Assembly (NCBI GenBank): GCA_905221605.1
Contig: CAJNDS010002504.1
Coordinates: forward strand, 62,001-126,000
Direction of reading: 5' to 3'
Length of the DNA: 64,000 bases
Source of the DNA: Symbiodinium natans
Lineage: Eukaryota; Sar; Dinophyceae; Suessiales; Symbiodiniaceae
Under the pieces are notes generated by a model. That model did not search any database, was not told the DNA's origin, and was given only the letters and a program-made list of their open reading frames with translations. Each line of letters opens with the position of its first letter. Within the stretch, counting starts at the first letter, position 1. The position numbers and the translations under genes are program-made. Of this stretch, positions 10,360 to 21,051 are shown piece after piece.

Positions 10360-10680
10360 TCAAACTCCTCGTGGGAAAAGCGGTTCCAGCTTATGTCCAG
10401 CTTCCTGGGACGAAGCAAGAGAACCAACAGGGTGCAGGGCTTGAAGGCTTGTTTGTGGAATGCGGCTCGTAGGGGCGGCGAAAGCGTGCTGTACTTGTTC
10501 TAGCATTCTAGTAATTGGGCCCGTTTGGGTCCTGGTCGGGTCCCGGGCTTCGTTGCGCATGTGAACACAACGTGCAACACAGCAGAAAGGCTTGAGGAGT
10601 CGGCTGTTGGGTAAAATCTGGGACACTGAGACACGAGTTGCCTGCCGGAGTGTCTGAAGGGCCTTGTTGACAAACAGCAT
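10360..10680 (-). CDS. Undecided coding-like frame inside the LRR array
   Basis: The segment at 10590-10690 reads NKALQTLRQATRVSVSQILP, helical with an LRR flavour, in a frame open for 106 codons. No convincing splice pair was found and this length is expected by chance. Confidence 0.2.
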   Translation of the reverse strand: MLFVNKALQTLRQATRVSVSQILPNSRLLKPFCCVARCVHMRNEARDPTRTQTGPITRMLEQVQHAFAAPTSRIPQTSLQALHPVGSLASSQEAGHKLEPLFPRGV

Positions 10681-11105
10681 GTCCAGACATCTTGTTGTTA
10701 AGCCCTGGTTGCTGCCAAGTCCTCAGGGGCAGCAGGCATTAAGTACTGCATGTACCAGGCGTTTTATAGATGAAACAACTTGGGAGATTGCACACCTGCC
10801 ATTCGCCAAAAGTCCAGTCGTGGAATAACATGTGCACATGCGCAAGGTGCCCTCCAGATTTAGGACCGGAATAGAATCTTTTATGCGTAGCCCTGATCCC
10901 CTTTAGTTCTCAACCGTAAGCCATCAGCAGTTCTTCATGGAATACCGCCGCTTACCCGCCGCCTGATGGTTAGAAAGCTACCCGCCCTGCACCAACAAGA
11001 AAGATGTTGACTCGCAAATTGAAGATGTTAATCGTTCCGCTCTCTCTGGAACTGGGCTTTCGGTTGCTAGTGTATCACAATGCAAAAGGCCAGCCAGTCC
11101 TATGC

Positions 11106-11181
11106 CTGCAAGGCGGACCTCCTGCAAGACTTTGTGCTCACCGACAGCCTTGCCTGGGTGATCGATCTCAGCACATCGGGA
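11106..11181 (-). CDS. LRR exon
   Basis: It reads AEIDHPGKAVGEHKVLQEVR then LA, ending GCA G|GCATAG with a GC donor in phase 1. LQEVRLAG is a typical LRR strand. The acceptor may be CTTCTGTAG (11181) or, if only the last repeat is used, CACCCAG further in. Confidence 0.6.
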
Positions 11182-11516
11182 CTACAGAAGCGTGTCGGTG
11201 CTGCTCAGGAAGAATGAGCCTCATGAGTGCATGGGTTGCTCTCTCTCGCTCTGTCAACAGCTTAGGCGGAGTTGAGGACCCGGGTTCGACTGACGCCGGC
11301 CGCGTTACACAGCGGAAGCAAACTCTGCGTGCCAATCGTCACGTGGCTCAGGTTCCTGAGTCTCGGACACCCTGTCAAACGGAGTTCCACAAGGAGTTCT
11401 CTTCTGAAGGCAGCGACATCCCTTTTCGTCCAACATCTGTCAGTTGTTACCTCCCTCCTGACGCCCCGATTCTTATTAGCCCTGCAATCTGCCCCCCCCG
11501 CCCCCCCCCAACACAG

Positions 11517-11555
<39 letters not shown>

Positions 11556-11884
11556 ACAGACACAGACACAGACACAGACAGACACAGACACAGCACAGAC
11601 ACACACACACAGACACACACACACACACACACACACGACACACACACACCACACACACACACAGAAGACACACAGACACCGACAACAGACACACCACACG
11701 ACACACACACACACACAGAGCCACACACAGACACACAGACACACAGACACAGACCACCACAACACACACACACACACAACCCAGACACACACACACACAC
11801 ACACACAGACACACACACACATACCCCACACAGACCACACACACACACACACACACACACAGACCACACACCACACACACACAG

Positions 11885-11916
<32 letters not shown>

Positions 11917-12664
11917 ACCACACACACAACACAGAGACCACACCCCAGATACACACACACACACCCAGATAGACACACACACACACACAGAGACACACAC
12001 ACAGCAGAGAACACACACACAGAGACACACACATAGACACAGACCCAGACACACACACACACCAGAGACACACACAGAGACCACACACAAGACTCCCACA
12101 CACAGAGACACACACACATACCACACCCACAGAGACACACACACAGACCACACCACAGACACACACACACAGAGACACACACACAGATACCACACACCAT
12201 ATACACCCACACAGACCACACACAGAGACACACACACAGAGACACACACACACACACAGAGACACACACAGAAACCACACACAGAGACAACACACACACC
12301 AGAGACACACAACACAGAGACACACACACAGAGACACACACACAGAGACACACACACATAGACACACACACAACACACACATACAGAGACACAACACACA
12401 CAAGACACACACACACGAGAGACACACACTATCACCACACAAGACCCACACCCACACACAGAGACACACACACACACAGACACACACACACAGAACACCC
12501 ACACACAGAGACACACACACAGAGACACACACACAGAGACACACACACAGAGACACACACACAGAGACACACACACAGACACACACACACACACACACAC
12601 ACCCACACACACACACACCCACCCACCCACCCACCCACGCACGCACACCCACGCACGCACGCAC
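11517..12664. repeat. 1.15-kb imperfect (CA)n microsatellite
   Basis: The plus strand is almost wholly CA with periodic AGAG or CAGA interruptions, giving higher-order units of about 12-14 bp (ACACACACAGAG). It passes into CCCA and then GCACGCAC units near 12620-12664. It lies inside the LRR exon array, so probably in an intron. Its long VCVCVC or HTHTHT frames are artefacts. Confidence 0.98.
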
Positions 12665-12910
12665 GAGCGGACATTGTTCAGAGGAGCTTTGCTACGCAAC
12701 ATTCACGCATGCAATCACATGCTTGATTCCCGGTTCACGCGGATTTGTGAGATTTAACGATTGCTCGGCATGCGCACAACAGATACGTCGAGACTTTAGA
12801 GACGACTACGTCTACGTGCTGCGTTGTTCGAGAAGGTTCGGGTATAGCAGCAACCTTCTGCATCAGGCACATTGCGCCAGACCTCCATTCAGAGCTGAAC
12901 ATCGTCTGTC

Positions 12911-12956
12911 CCCAGCGAGGCTGAGATTTCGCATCCTCACTGTGCTCGCATCCTCG
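12911..12956 (-). CDS. LRR exon
   Basis: After ACGTCCAG the frame reads EDASTVRMRNLSLAG, an LRR strand, then a GA donor (TGGG|GACAGA). The frame stays open for another 17 codons, so the 3' border is tentative. Confidence 0.45.
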
Positions 12957-13101
12957 CTGGACGTTTCTCCATTTGTGCAGCAGGATTCTGGGGTGGTAGC
13001 CTGGAAGGATGCCATCATCCCAATCGCATTCTTGAGACTGAGAGCAAACAACCCCCCGAAAAAGTTAAGAAGCGATCTTCCGACAGTAGCAACCCACTTG
13101 C

Positions 13102-13176
13102 ACCAAGCCTCAAGCATGCCAGCCTCCCGGCAGTCTTGGTCAGTTCGATCGCACGCCGGACGCTCTCTCTTCCAGC
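13102..13176 (-). CDS. LRR exon
   Basis: It reads GRESVRRAIELTKTAGRLAC then LRLG, helix plus LRR strand, between AG|GC and a GCAAGTG donor. An alternative donor ten bases on (GG|GTTGCT) is equally possible. Confidence 0.55.
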
Positions 13177-13218
13177 CTGCCTTGCAAAGCTACGAGGCGC
13201 AACAGCTACATGCAAGGG

Positions 13219-13291
<73 letters not shown>

Positions 13292-13588
13292 CAGCAGTAG
13301 CAGTAGTCGTAGTTGTAGTTGTAGTTGTAGTCGTAGTCGTAGTAGTAGTAGCTATCGTAGCTATCGTAGCTATCGTAGCTATCGTAGCTATCGTACTCGT
13401 CGTAGTCGTAGTAGTCGTAGTAGTCGTAGTAGTCGTAGTAGTCGTAGTAGTCGTAGTTGTAGTAGTTGTAGTAGTTGTAGTAGTTGTAGTAGTTGTAGTA
13501 GTTGTAGTAGTTGTAGTAGTTGTAGTAGTTGTAACTGGAATAGTAGTCGCCGTCGTAGCAGCAGCAGCAGTAGTAGTAGCAGTAGCTG
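13219..13588. repeat. TAG-type trinucleotide mosaic, 370 bp
   Basis: Starts as pure (TAG)n, then passes through blocks of TCGTAG, TTGTAG, CTATCGTAG, repeated TCGTAGTAG, repeated TTGTAGTAG and finally CAG/TAG. Each block is homogeneous, as expected if point variants were amplified in turn. Flanks AGCTACATGC and AGCTGCATGC are near-identical direct repeats. Poly-Ser, poly-Val and poly-Tyr frames here are artefacts. Confidence 0.95.
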
Positions 13589-13797
13589 CATGCCATCCGC
13601 AAATCGGCCATTGCTAGTTTCTTCAGTCCCAATAGTACTGCCGAAAACCCAGAGTACTAATGTGTAGGAATACTTGCACGTGTGTCGGATCTCAAAGCCG
13701 CTTACACGAGCACAAATCTTGCACAGCCTTCCTTCCCTTGCACTGATCGGTCTAGGTCGGGTGGAGCGTTGATTGCTCTTGGGCACCCCTGCCTTGC

Positions 13798-13878
13798 CTG
13801 CAGCTGCAAAGGCTTAAGCGCTGGAGCTCAGCACACAGCAGCTCGTTGCTGAGCTTGGCCAGAAGTGGCGCCAGGCTC
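13798..13878 (-). CDS. LRR exon
   Basis: It reads SLAPLLAKLSNELLCAELQR then LSLCSC, a textbook helix and strand, and ends CTGCAG|GCAAGG, a consensus GC donor. The acceptor is placed at CCAAG|G by size; CAG five bases upstream is also possible. Confidence 0.65.
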
Positions 13879-14102
13879 CTTGGCTGCCATCTTTGAGGGC
13901 CACTGATTGCACAAGATACAGTAGCACAGGTAAGACGGTGGCTTCAGGAACGTTGTGGAGTGTCCCGTGAAAGGGTGAGGGTGAGGGAGGTTGAGGTGCA
14001 CAACTTGTGGGCGCAAACTTCTCTTCCATCATCCACCCTTCGGATTTCTCACGTAGCACTCAGGAAAAATCAGCGGGCCAATGACGCACACAGATGCAAA
14101 AC

Positions 14103-14201
14103 CCTGGAGTCCTAGAATGAACGGCAAACTCTTCACGGAGAGCGTCTTGTCTGTGAGCAAAGCATTGTTGCTCAAGTCCAGTTCGTGCACGGCATGATCC
14201 T
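14103..14201 (-). CDS. LRR exon
   Basis: It follows CGTGCAG and reads DHAVHELDLSNNALLTDKTL then SVKSLPFILGLQ. HELDLSNN is the canonical LRR signature. It ends at CCAGG|GTTTTG. Confidence 0.65.
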
Positions 14202-14569
14202 CTGCACGAGTCTGGGGTTCTTGAGCCAAGGGGTCGGCAGCCTGGTGTCCCAACTGGTCGTGCTGTCCCAGGCGACTCAGGTCACTGGAACAACTGCCGC
14301 CGCGAGTCTCAACGTGCAGGGGTTGAGGCTCTGGCTTTTTAGGCGTGCCGGCGTCGAACCCTGAACTCCTTAAAACCCTCTGACAAATATTCCTGAATAG
14401 GATCCTCTTGAACCCACGATAAGGGAAAATGCAAAATATCCCAAGGGCCTACCTAGCTACAGTTGTTTACGCAAAGCCGTCCTCATTGAGCAAGGCCATG
14501 GCCTTGGCTCGAGGGTCCGTGGTGGTGGTGTAAGGGGGCCCTCAAGGTAGGAACTGCAGCAGTACCCAA

Positions 14570-14704
14570 GTCCCCCAGAGCTCTGGCAGCAACACTCCAG
14601 ACAGGAGAAGCACAAGCAAAACAGAAGAGCTGCAAGTCCCCAAAGCCAATCCCGCTGAGCGACAGGAACTTGGAATCTTTCAGCCCCAGCATGGATTGGA
14701 ACAG
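14570..14704 (-). CDS. LRR exon
   Basis: It follows GTACCCAG and reads LFQSMLGLKDSKFLSLSGIG then FGDLQLFC. KFLSLSGIGFGD is a clear LRR strand and turn. The 3' border is not certain. Confidence 0.55.
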
Positions 14705-14732
14705 CTGGGTACATCTAGTTACATGCGACTAC

Positions 14733-14949
14733 CCTGCCATTGCAAGTTTCCAGGCACTGCCGTCAGCTCAGCATCGGTGAAGAGCTGGCCGTTGGCCTTG
14801 AAATGCCGTGAGTGGCCTGTCATGAACCTGGGCTTGTGGGCAGGTCTTAAGAACTGCAGTCGCTTCAGAGAGTTCCGGGCCGCTGCTTTGGGGTTTATGG
14901 CTATGGGGCGGGCAGACGCTAGGCACGCGCATGCTTTCGAGTTGCATCG
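14733..14949 (-). CDS. Two-repeat LRR exon
   Basis: In a frame open for 120 codons it reads NPKAAARNSLKRLQFLRPAH and, about 22 residues on, HFKANGQLFTDAELTAV. The acceptor is CTACTCAG and the donor is CAGG|GTAGTC. It is the longest exon of the array. Confidence 0.55.
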
Positions 14950-15843
14950 CTGAGTAGCCCGTCTCGGTAGTGGAATCCCATGGTGACTAATTGCTGCTTG
15001 GCACTGCTTGGTTTGAAATAAACAAACGTCAGAAACTCGAGCAAATGCTTCGCCTTCCTGATGTATCATGGGACGTCTCACTCAGGCATTAAACCATGTT
15101 AAGCCGTCGACGGAGTAGATACAATATGGGGACCTTCTTCGAACCCTTCAAACGTCTAGGAATGCAGCATTTCGTGTGTTTAGGGGCGGGACCAGAGGGC
15201 CAGGATTGGGAGGGGCGGGGGGTTTCCTCGAGGAGTGACACGAAGTTCCTTCATCAAAGTCATTGAACCTCCAAGTATCTCCTAGCGAGACTGTCAGACT
15301 CTACGTAAACTCTCCACTCTGTTAACTTCACTTGTTCTGGAGATCTTGAAGAAACATGAGCCGCAAACAATTCCAAGCAGCAGGATGGGATTAGGAATCA
15401 CTGCGCTCTCGTGACACTGGTCGAAGTAGTGCCGCTTTCCTGAGTCTCCATTCGACGGGCGTTTTCGATTCCGACGACTCGGACGTGTCAGGCGGGACCG
15501 CAAGTTCACGACAGATGGTCACGTACGACTATTTGGGATTGCTTTACATGGGTTCAGCTCATTGCATCATGTCAAGTTGTTTGGCAGGCCGCCTTTTCTC
15601 ACTGGTCGCAGCGCTTGCGACACGGAGAAGGGCTTCTGGCTCATATCGACCTTTACCAGATCAGAGTTGTCCTGTTAGTGAAATTCTGGGATTTTCGGCT
15701 GAGGTTCTACCAATACAAGGGCAAGTCATTTGGCAAGAGCAGGCGAATCTTTATCTCTCGCCTGAAAAGAGACGCCGCCACCCACTGCCAGCTCAGCGCA
15801 ACATGCTGTAACACTCCAGTAGCAATGCCCGAACCTGAAAATC

Positions 15844-15915
15844 CTGAACCAACACGAAACCTCAGATGCTGTAAGAGATTGCAAGACTTTTGGCGAGACC
15901 CTGCAGAAGCCTGTC
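15844..15915 (-). CDS. LRR exon
   Basis: It reads QASAGSRQKSCNLLQHLRFR then VGS, ends TTCAG|GATTTTC (GA donor) and begins after GCCGGCAG. The repeat and its end in phase 1 match other exons of the array. Confidence 0.5.
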
Positions 15916-16574
15916 CTGCCGGCCCTTCGCCCAACATGCCCCACAGTCCCACCTCTGGGGGAAAGCGCCCATCTCCGGCGGCATCCTGATCAAGGGCCAG
16001 GATTGTTTCTTTTTTGCCTGAGCTTGGAAGGGTCTTCAGGTGTTGAGGATCAAGCTTCAGACAGGTTAGGCAAGGTGGTGCCTACCTTGCCCAAGCTTCA
16101 GCAGCTTCGGCTTTCCTTACTGGAGTTTACGTTCTCCCTTCAAGCCCTGCCTTGCTAGCACACCAATCAGCCGCAAACTGGCGCAGTGAGACTCAGAGTG
16201 TCACACTGCCCTTCGAAGCCCGGACACTTCTTCCACCCCATAAGAAACCCCCAACACATAATAGGCATCGCATGCAGTGCTGCGGCCTCTGGCCGGTTGT
16301 TGACGGTCAGTAGCCCTTCTTGCCTCGAACGCTCTCATGGTAGCAGCATGAATATTGGCGTTTAGGGGGAGGTTCCGGGCTACTCAGATTGTCAGCAGTA
16401 GGGCAGGTGACACTCGATAGCATTCTTTGCGGGATTCTTTAGGGCTTCGCGATTCGGGGCAGCTGGAAAGCGAATCGCGGACCCTCGAGGAGAATAGCGC
16501 TTGGTCCGCAGAAAGTCCCGCCACCCCAAGGTCGGTGAGAACTCAATCCACGGCTCGCCCCCGACCAAAAAACA

Positions 16575-16712
16575 AACATTGGACAACGTTCATGTACTCA
16601 ATGACGGTTGGATGGACAACGTGTTTCGGGCTCAATGACGGCTGGATGGTTGGACAACATTCACGGGCTCCATGGCGTTTGGACAACGCTCGTCCATGAC
16701 GGTTGGGAGACG
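16575..16712. repeat. Degenerate minisatellite, about 44-bp unit
   Basis: Three to four units share CAATGACGGTTGGATGGACA and CAACGTTCA-like words separated by about 40-45 bp. Confidence 0.7.
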
Positions 16713-16728
16713 TTCCTGGTTTTGGCGT

Positions 16729-16897
16729 ACCCTAAGAACTGTGAAATCCAACTGAGGAAGGAGCTCATAACTTCGGTTGTCATACGCTTCAGCCGCAAGA
16801 TGCGTTGGCTCCCCCTTGTGGCCGCTAACATGAGGCCGGACTACCACGGCGGTCCACATGTGACCAATGGCGCTCTTCAATCTCAATTTCGCCAGCT
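16729..16897 (-). CDS. Probable exon with two LRR-like strands
   Basis: It reads LAKLRLKSAIGHMWTAVVVR and later AYDNRSYELLPQLDFTVLR, ending at TTAGG|GTACGC. The plus strand is also open here, so the call is moderate. Confidence 0.4.
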
Positions 16898-16919
16898 TCA
16901 ACACGCCCCCCCCTCCCCC

Positions 16920-17090
16920 ACCGACCCCCGCCCAGGTTCCTGGTGGTTTGTGGTGGTACCTGATTCTGGGGCAGAACTGTCCCTTATCAAGGCCCCGAGG
17001 AAGCCGGGGCACTGCACTCGGAAACGTACCTACAATTTGGACCCTTTCGTTTTTATGTTCCGGGCGGGTGCTCTTCCGCCAGCCTAGCAA
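16920..17090 (+). CDS. Possible retropepsin-like fragment
   Basis: A plus frame reads WWFVVVPDSGAELSLIKAPR. The DSGAELSLI core resembles the active-site loop of retrotransposon aspartic proteases (D-T/S-G-A), preceded by hydrophobic residues. No reverse transcriptase or integrase motif follows, so at best this is a fragment. It overlaps the LRR candidate on the other strand only at its edge. Confidence 0.25.
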
Positions 17091-17173
17091 CCGGCGTCGG
17101 GGAGGAAACCAAAGGGCCTCGTGTACATGCTGCCCGAGCCCTATACAGCCTCACACCATACCTGCATCGTCTG

Positions 17174-17476
17174 GTGCAAGCCCCTTACAGAAGCGACCTG
17201 CTGCCGGGATGCGCGTGCTGCCGGTGGGCCAAAGTCCCTATAGGCTTGACCAAAGACCACCTGCATCGGATGCTGTCGACGCTTTGGGGCGATGGCTTCT
17301 TTTTGCCCCCTTTCATCTCTCCCAGCAAGCCGGAAGCATTGCTCGCTGTCGTGGTAATATGGCGAATTTTAAGCGACGTGCCAGTGGCAGTGGCGTTTGC
17401 TGCCACCAGGCCTACTGCCAAGCGTGGCATGCTACAGGACATGCTTCTGTGCCTAGTGATGCTAAGTTACTACTAA
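17174..17476 (+). CDS. Plus-strand coding-like frame (unknown)
   Basis: The frame reads AKVPIGLTKDHLHRMLSTLW and later PEALLAVVVIWRILSDVPVA to a TAA, with G/C-ending codons somewhat favoured. It is opposite to the dominant strand and another plus frame of 251 codons overlaps it, so it may be chance. Confidence 0.3.
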   Translation: MQAPYRSDLLPGCACCRWAKVPIGLTKDHLHRMLSTLWGDGFFLPPFISPSKPEALLAVVVIWRILSDVPVAVAFAATRPTAKRGMLQDMLLCLVMLSYY

Positions 17477-18358
17477 GTAGCAGCAATCATGTGCTGGCTT
17501 TCCAGACCCCAGGGAGCGGATGGCCTGAAGGCGCTCCGCCCGTTCTGGACCTCCAAGCGCATAGTGTATCCTCGTCTCAACACAAGGTCGGTTTCACGCG
17601 ACAGGGGGTTGGTCCCTTTTAAAATTAAAAACCCTCTGAAGCCATGAGCCCCAAAGGTATCTCTAACAGAGAAGCCAACTTCCCTGATGAGCGGCTGAAC
17701 TTCGAGAGTCTGGCGCGAGTTGCACATGGACCCTGACTTGTACACATCCAAGTTTCGCGGATGCTCTTCCTTGATGTCGACATAATTGTCCTGATGCGCA
17801 GGTCGGCTCTTCGGAGGGGCCAGAAACCCTGAAGACCCATTAAAACCCTTAAGCCTGAAGCACCACATGTGCTCAGAATGAAGGAGCTCATGCGAAGCTT
17901 GCTGCAATGAAGTCACCGCCCCCTCTGCAGTCTCACTACTGGGAATTATGATTAATTACTATTTCTTATTGTGAATTATTGTTATCTCATCATTGGTAGT
18001 CATTATTAATTATTCATGATCTACGTCTTCTCCGACTGCATCCCTGGAAGAAGAAGCTGGATGGTCCCCCCTTAACGGGTCCAACACAAGGGTCTCCCGA
18101 CCCTCCTACTCCATATCTCATGTTTCCAGGTCCTTGAGTGCAAGGTCATGCCTGGACCACAAGCCCTCGCTCCAGAACTCCTCTGACGAAGTTTGCCAAG
18201 CTTCAGCATCACTTGCGATTTTCTTTGATCCGGTGCATGTACTCAAGCTCTACTCTTGAAAGGGATTGAGGCAACCTTGCTGCTTTCTTACACAAAGACC
18301 ACGGCAGCACACACGCCGCGAAGTCAGTGAAGTCGTGACTGCCTAAGCCTACCGGGTC

Positions 18359-18484
18359 CTACCGGTTTTTGGAAGCCCAAGCCCGCACCAGGAGCTCCTC
18401 CTTGCGCACCATACGCTCTCGCTGGTCCTCCTTGGCTTCGTAGCCAGGGTTGTTGAGCAGCCTCGGCTGGCGCCAAGGCGACAG
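18359..18484 (-). CDS. Exon with a charged helical C-terminus
   Basis: After the acceptor CCAGTTTAG the minus strand reads LLNNPGYEAKEDQRERMVRK then EELLVRAWASKNR before TAG. A GT donor overlaps the stop (CCG|GTAGGA), so it may be internal. The highly charged helix differs from the surrounding LRRs and may mark a gene end. Confidence 0.55.
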   Translation of the reverse strand: MSPWRQPRLLNNPGYEAKEDQRERMVRKEELLVRAWASKNR

Positions 18485-18969
18485 CTAAACTGGCCGCCCC
18501 ATCAGGGAGCTGACCAAACGCGCGACCGATCCAGGCCAGAGGTGGATGATTCAGAGGACGGCTTCCCAGCAGCCGGCACACCCCAAAGTGTCAAAAAGGA
18601 GCAACGGTCGAGTCGAACCATGCTATGCCCTGAACAGCAGTCCCTATCCCTCGTGCATTCTAAAGAACATCAGGAATGCGGGACTTCGAATGACCTGTTC
18701 AGGAGCCAGTGAAGCAGTCTTCAAGCCAGGCAGCTTAAACGTGAAGTGCCAGTTGTGAACTGCAGTGCTGATCATCAGAGTGATCCGCTTCCTTTGGGGC
18801 AGTGTTGCTGCTGATCAGGCTCCGATACCTATGCAGACGGTCACCATTAATCCCAATCAAGCCAACTTGAACTGCCCATGTAGCACGGCGGCTTCACGGA
18901 GCCTAACTCTATCCAGATCCTTCTGTTATTCCAATCGGATGCCATGCTGTTGCTTCACTCCCTTCTGAC

Positions 18970-19134
18970 CAGCAAGGCTCAGCTGATGAATCGTCTTGCA
19001 CTGCTGCTTGAAGGAGCCCAGTGGTGTAGCAGCAAAGAGGCCACGCTCCTTGCACTCCCGGATGACCTGAAGAATCAAGGCCAGTCCATCTTGAGTTCGG
19101 AGGCTTGCACAAGCAGCACGAACCTGGACCCGTG
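18970..19134 (-). CDS. Exon: long helix plus LRR strand
   Basis: It reads AACASLRTQDGLALILQVIR then ECKERGLFAATPLGSFKQQ and ends KTIHQLSLA G|GTCAGA in phase 1. The acceptor is CAGCTTTAG with two bases of the split codon. G/C-ending codons and a clear amphipathic helix make this one of the best exons here. Confidence 0.7.
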
Positions 19135-19248
19135 CTAAAGCTGTGCTGTACTTAGTGTGCGCATCGCAGGTATGTAAAATTCAATAGCTTCAATTCCCCA
19201 AACAGTGTGTCAACACTAAGGAGTTCCTACGCTCGGAGCAAGGCTAGC

Positions 19249-19334
19249 CGGCCAAATCGAGGCCAGCGCCCACGCTCCAGACCAGGCATTCTTCTCGAAG
19301 GCTGTCGCATTTTGGACGACATTCGCGCTCTCCC
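19249..19334 (-). CDS. LRR exon
   Basis: It reads KCDSLREECLVWSVGAGLDL then A, ending G|GCTAGC with a GC donor in phase 1, exactly as the exon upstream ends. The acceptor is GCGCTTAG. Confidence 0.5.
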
Positions 19335-19837
19335 CTAAGCGCAGGCGTGGCCGCACTCGCCGTCCTCGAAGCTGTCATCGTTTTTGGACGTCTGTGGTCG
19401 CCACATGCGACACTGTCATCGCATCTGGACTTCTGGGCTGACATGGTCTCTCACTGTTTGCAGTCCACCCTAGTAAAATCAATAGCTCCACTAGGTCCTG
19501 CACACATTAGTTCAAACCCAATTGGGGCCTTGTCTTCGCTCTCCGTTCCTCTGAGCTTAGAAAATTCACTCCTGTGCGCGCAGCATGCGGAGATCCCCCT
19601 GCGATATCTGCGTTAGCATCAGGGCTTGCCTAGAATGGGCTCCACTTCTCAAATTGCACCCAAGGAATCTTCTCACATGCAACATACATGCGGAGTGCTA
19701 AGCTTAAGGCTTCTGTCGGACGTCAGACATTGATGTCAAAGACGCTGGATCATAATGGAGACTGTGCCAGCCAATATCTGTCTATCTTGTAAGACTCGGG
19801 CAAAGCTCGAGTGGTGCTCGAGCACTGAAGGCTATGC

Positions 19838-19973
19838 CAACCAAGGAGCACTCGCCATCATGAGGGCATTCAGCTGCTCGTACTTGAGGACCCCGACCAT
19901 CAAGTCCACAGATGATTCTGCACGCAGGTCCCGGAATACTTTGAAGTTTATGTCCGCGACAACATGAGGACCA
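19838..19973 (-). CDS. Exon (helical, array gene)
   Basis: It reads VVADINFKVFRDLRAESSVD then LMVGVLKYEQLNALMMASAP with G/C-rich third positions. The acceptor is ATCCCGAAG. The donor may be TTG|GCATAG or four bases earlier TTG|GTTGG. Confidence 0.6.
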
Positions 19974-20028
19974 CTTCGGGATAGATCCCACGAAGGTAGG
20001 ACCCTCCCCCTCCTCCCTCCAGATTGAC

Positions 20029-20111
20029 GGTCATAGGTTGGGCCGAGGCAAATGACTATTGAAACATGGGCTTTCAGGACTTGGTGCAGACCTTCTTCGA
20101 AGGTGCCGGCA
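20029..20111 (-). CDS. Probable exon (array gene)
   Basis: It reads GTFEEGLHQVLKAHVSIVIC then LGPTYD, ending GACC|GTCAAT in phase 1. A helix precedes a hydrophobic strand, as in the LRR exons. Confidence 0.5.
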
Positions 20112-20404
20112 CTCAAACCTTAAGACCGAAACCCAACCCCAGTAAGGCGCTTCAAGTTACACGCCGATTGCTCGGGGGTTGGGTTGCTTCTGGCGGATGT
20201 CCTGGAAACAGCTGGCTTCTCGTCACAACTCGGTGGAAGTACCTTGGCCAGAATCCGCACGTATGCTGCTCAAGAACGGCTGAACTCGTCCAACGCAATG
20301 ACTTTTCAACGCGGCCTGTAGATACTGCCCAGGAGGAGTGGATATTGCGTCAAAACAACCGAATTACCGTTTGTATGAACTCGCCCCCCGGGTTGCAAAC
20401 TTGC

Positions 20405-20510
20405 AAATCCTCTGCCGCGCTGTTTTATTCCAAGCAGCTCCACGGAGTCCTCCATTCGCTCACTTGCGGGAGCCCGTGCGCGCTCGCGTTTCACAAAGTC
20501 CTCGCTTTGA
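20405..20510 (-). CDS. Probable exon, charged
   Basis: It reads SEDFVKRERARAPASERMED then SVELLGIKQRGRGF, ending at a consensus GC donor GCAAGT. The acceptor is TTGCCTTGAG. Confidence 0.45.
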
Positions 20511-20531
20511 CTCAAGGCAAGAGGTTGTAGC

Positions 20532-20559
20532 AGTACATATATATATATATATATGTACT
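20532..20559. repeat. Perfect 28-bp AT palindrome
   Basis: AGTAC, nine AT steps and GTACT form a perfect palindrome able to extrude as a cruciform. It lies just upstream of the exon at 20405-20510. Confidence 0.95.
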
Positions 20560-20774
20560 TAATTATACTTATACAGACATGTATGAATATGCGTATACCG
20601 GGTTTTGTTTGGAGGTGTTGTTCCCACCAAGAATAGCTGGCACAGCCACTACGGCAAACACGCAAAGACCAATGGAGACGAAGCCGGGTCACAGCCAGAA
20701 TGCCCGAGCAGGCATCGTCTTCCTGCTCACAACTTTCAGTCACTGTCAGGGCTCGGGAATCCCCCTGATACGAA

Positions 20775-20845
20775 CAATCCTTCATAGGGATTGTGGTACC
20801 CCGTACTGTCCTACTAAGGACTGCTAGTATATGGGAACATCCCAA
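20775..20845. mobile_element. Family A foldback element, truncated
   Basis: The interior (CCTTCATAGGGATTGTGGTACC, GGACTGCTAGTATA) and the right end GGGAACATCCCAA match the intact copies; the left terminal repeat is missing. Confidence 0.7.
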
Positions 20846-20994
20846 GCCAGGGCTTTCAAGATCTTGCTGCAGGTGCCAACTACGCATGGATTGTCAAACT
20901 GCACGTCTATCGTCTAGCCTGGCCTGGTTTGTGCGCTGAGCAGCTTCTGAGGTGTCAAGGAGGGCATCTCATAATGCTTCTAAGTTGTCAAGAT

Positions 20995-21051
20995 GTCTCT
21001 CTCTCTTCTTCTTCTTCTTCTTCTTCTTTTTCTTCTTCTTCTTCTTCTTCT
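20995..21051. repeat. CTT microsatellite
   Basis: About seventeen CTT units with one TTTT interruption. Confidence 0.95.

Noticed and set aside
11262-12702. Very long open frames (up to 408 codons) in CA/GT repeats
   Set aside because: They encode only VCVCVC or HTHTHT and follow from the dinucleotide repeat lacking stop codons.
12723-13786. 314-codon frame with poly-Ser and complementary poly-Tyr or poly-Val frames
   Set aside because: Produced by the TAG-type trinucleotide repeat; no flanking protein-like sequence in the same frame.
14220-14229. CTTGAGCCAA, complement of the last 10 bases of the dinoflagellate spliced leader
   Set aside because: Only 10 of the 22 spliced-leader bases match contiguously and the upstream part does not; a 10-base match is not rare in 64 kb.
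14340-14362. tRNA B-box-like GGGTTCGACGCC on the minus strand
   Set aside because: The T-arm does not pair and no anticodon or acceptor arm can be drawn.
16867-17622. 251-codon plus-strand frame
   Set aside because: Proline run and unnatural mix of residues, no splice support; overlaps better candidates in other frames.
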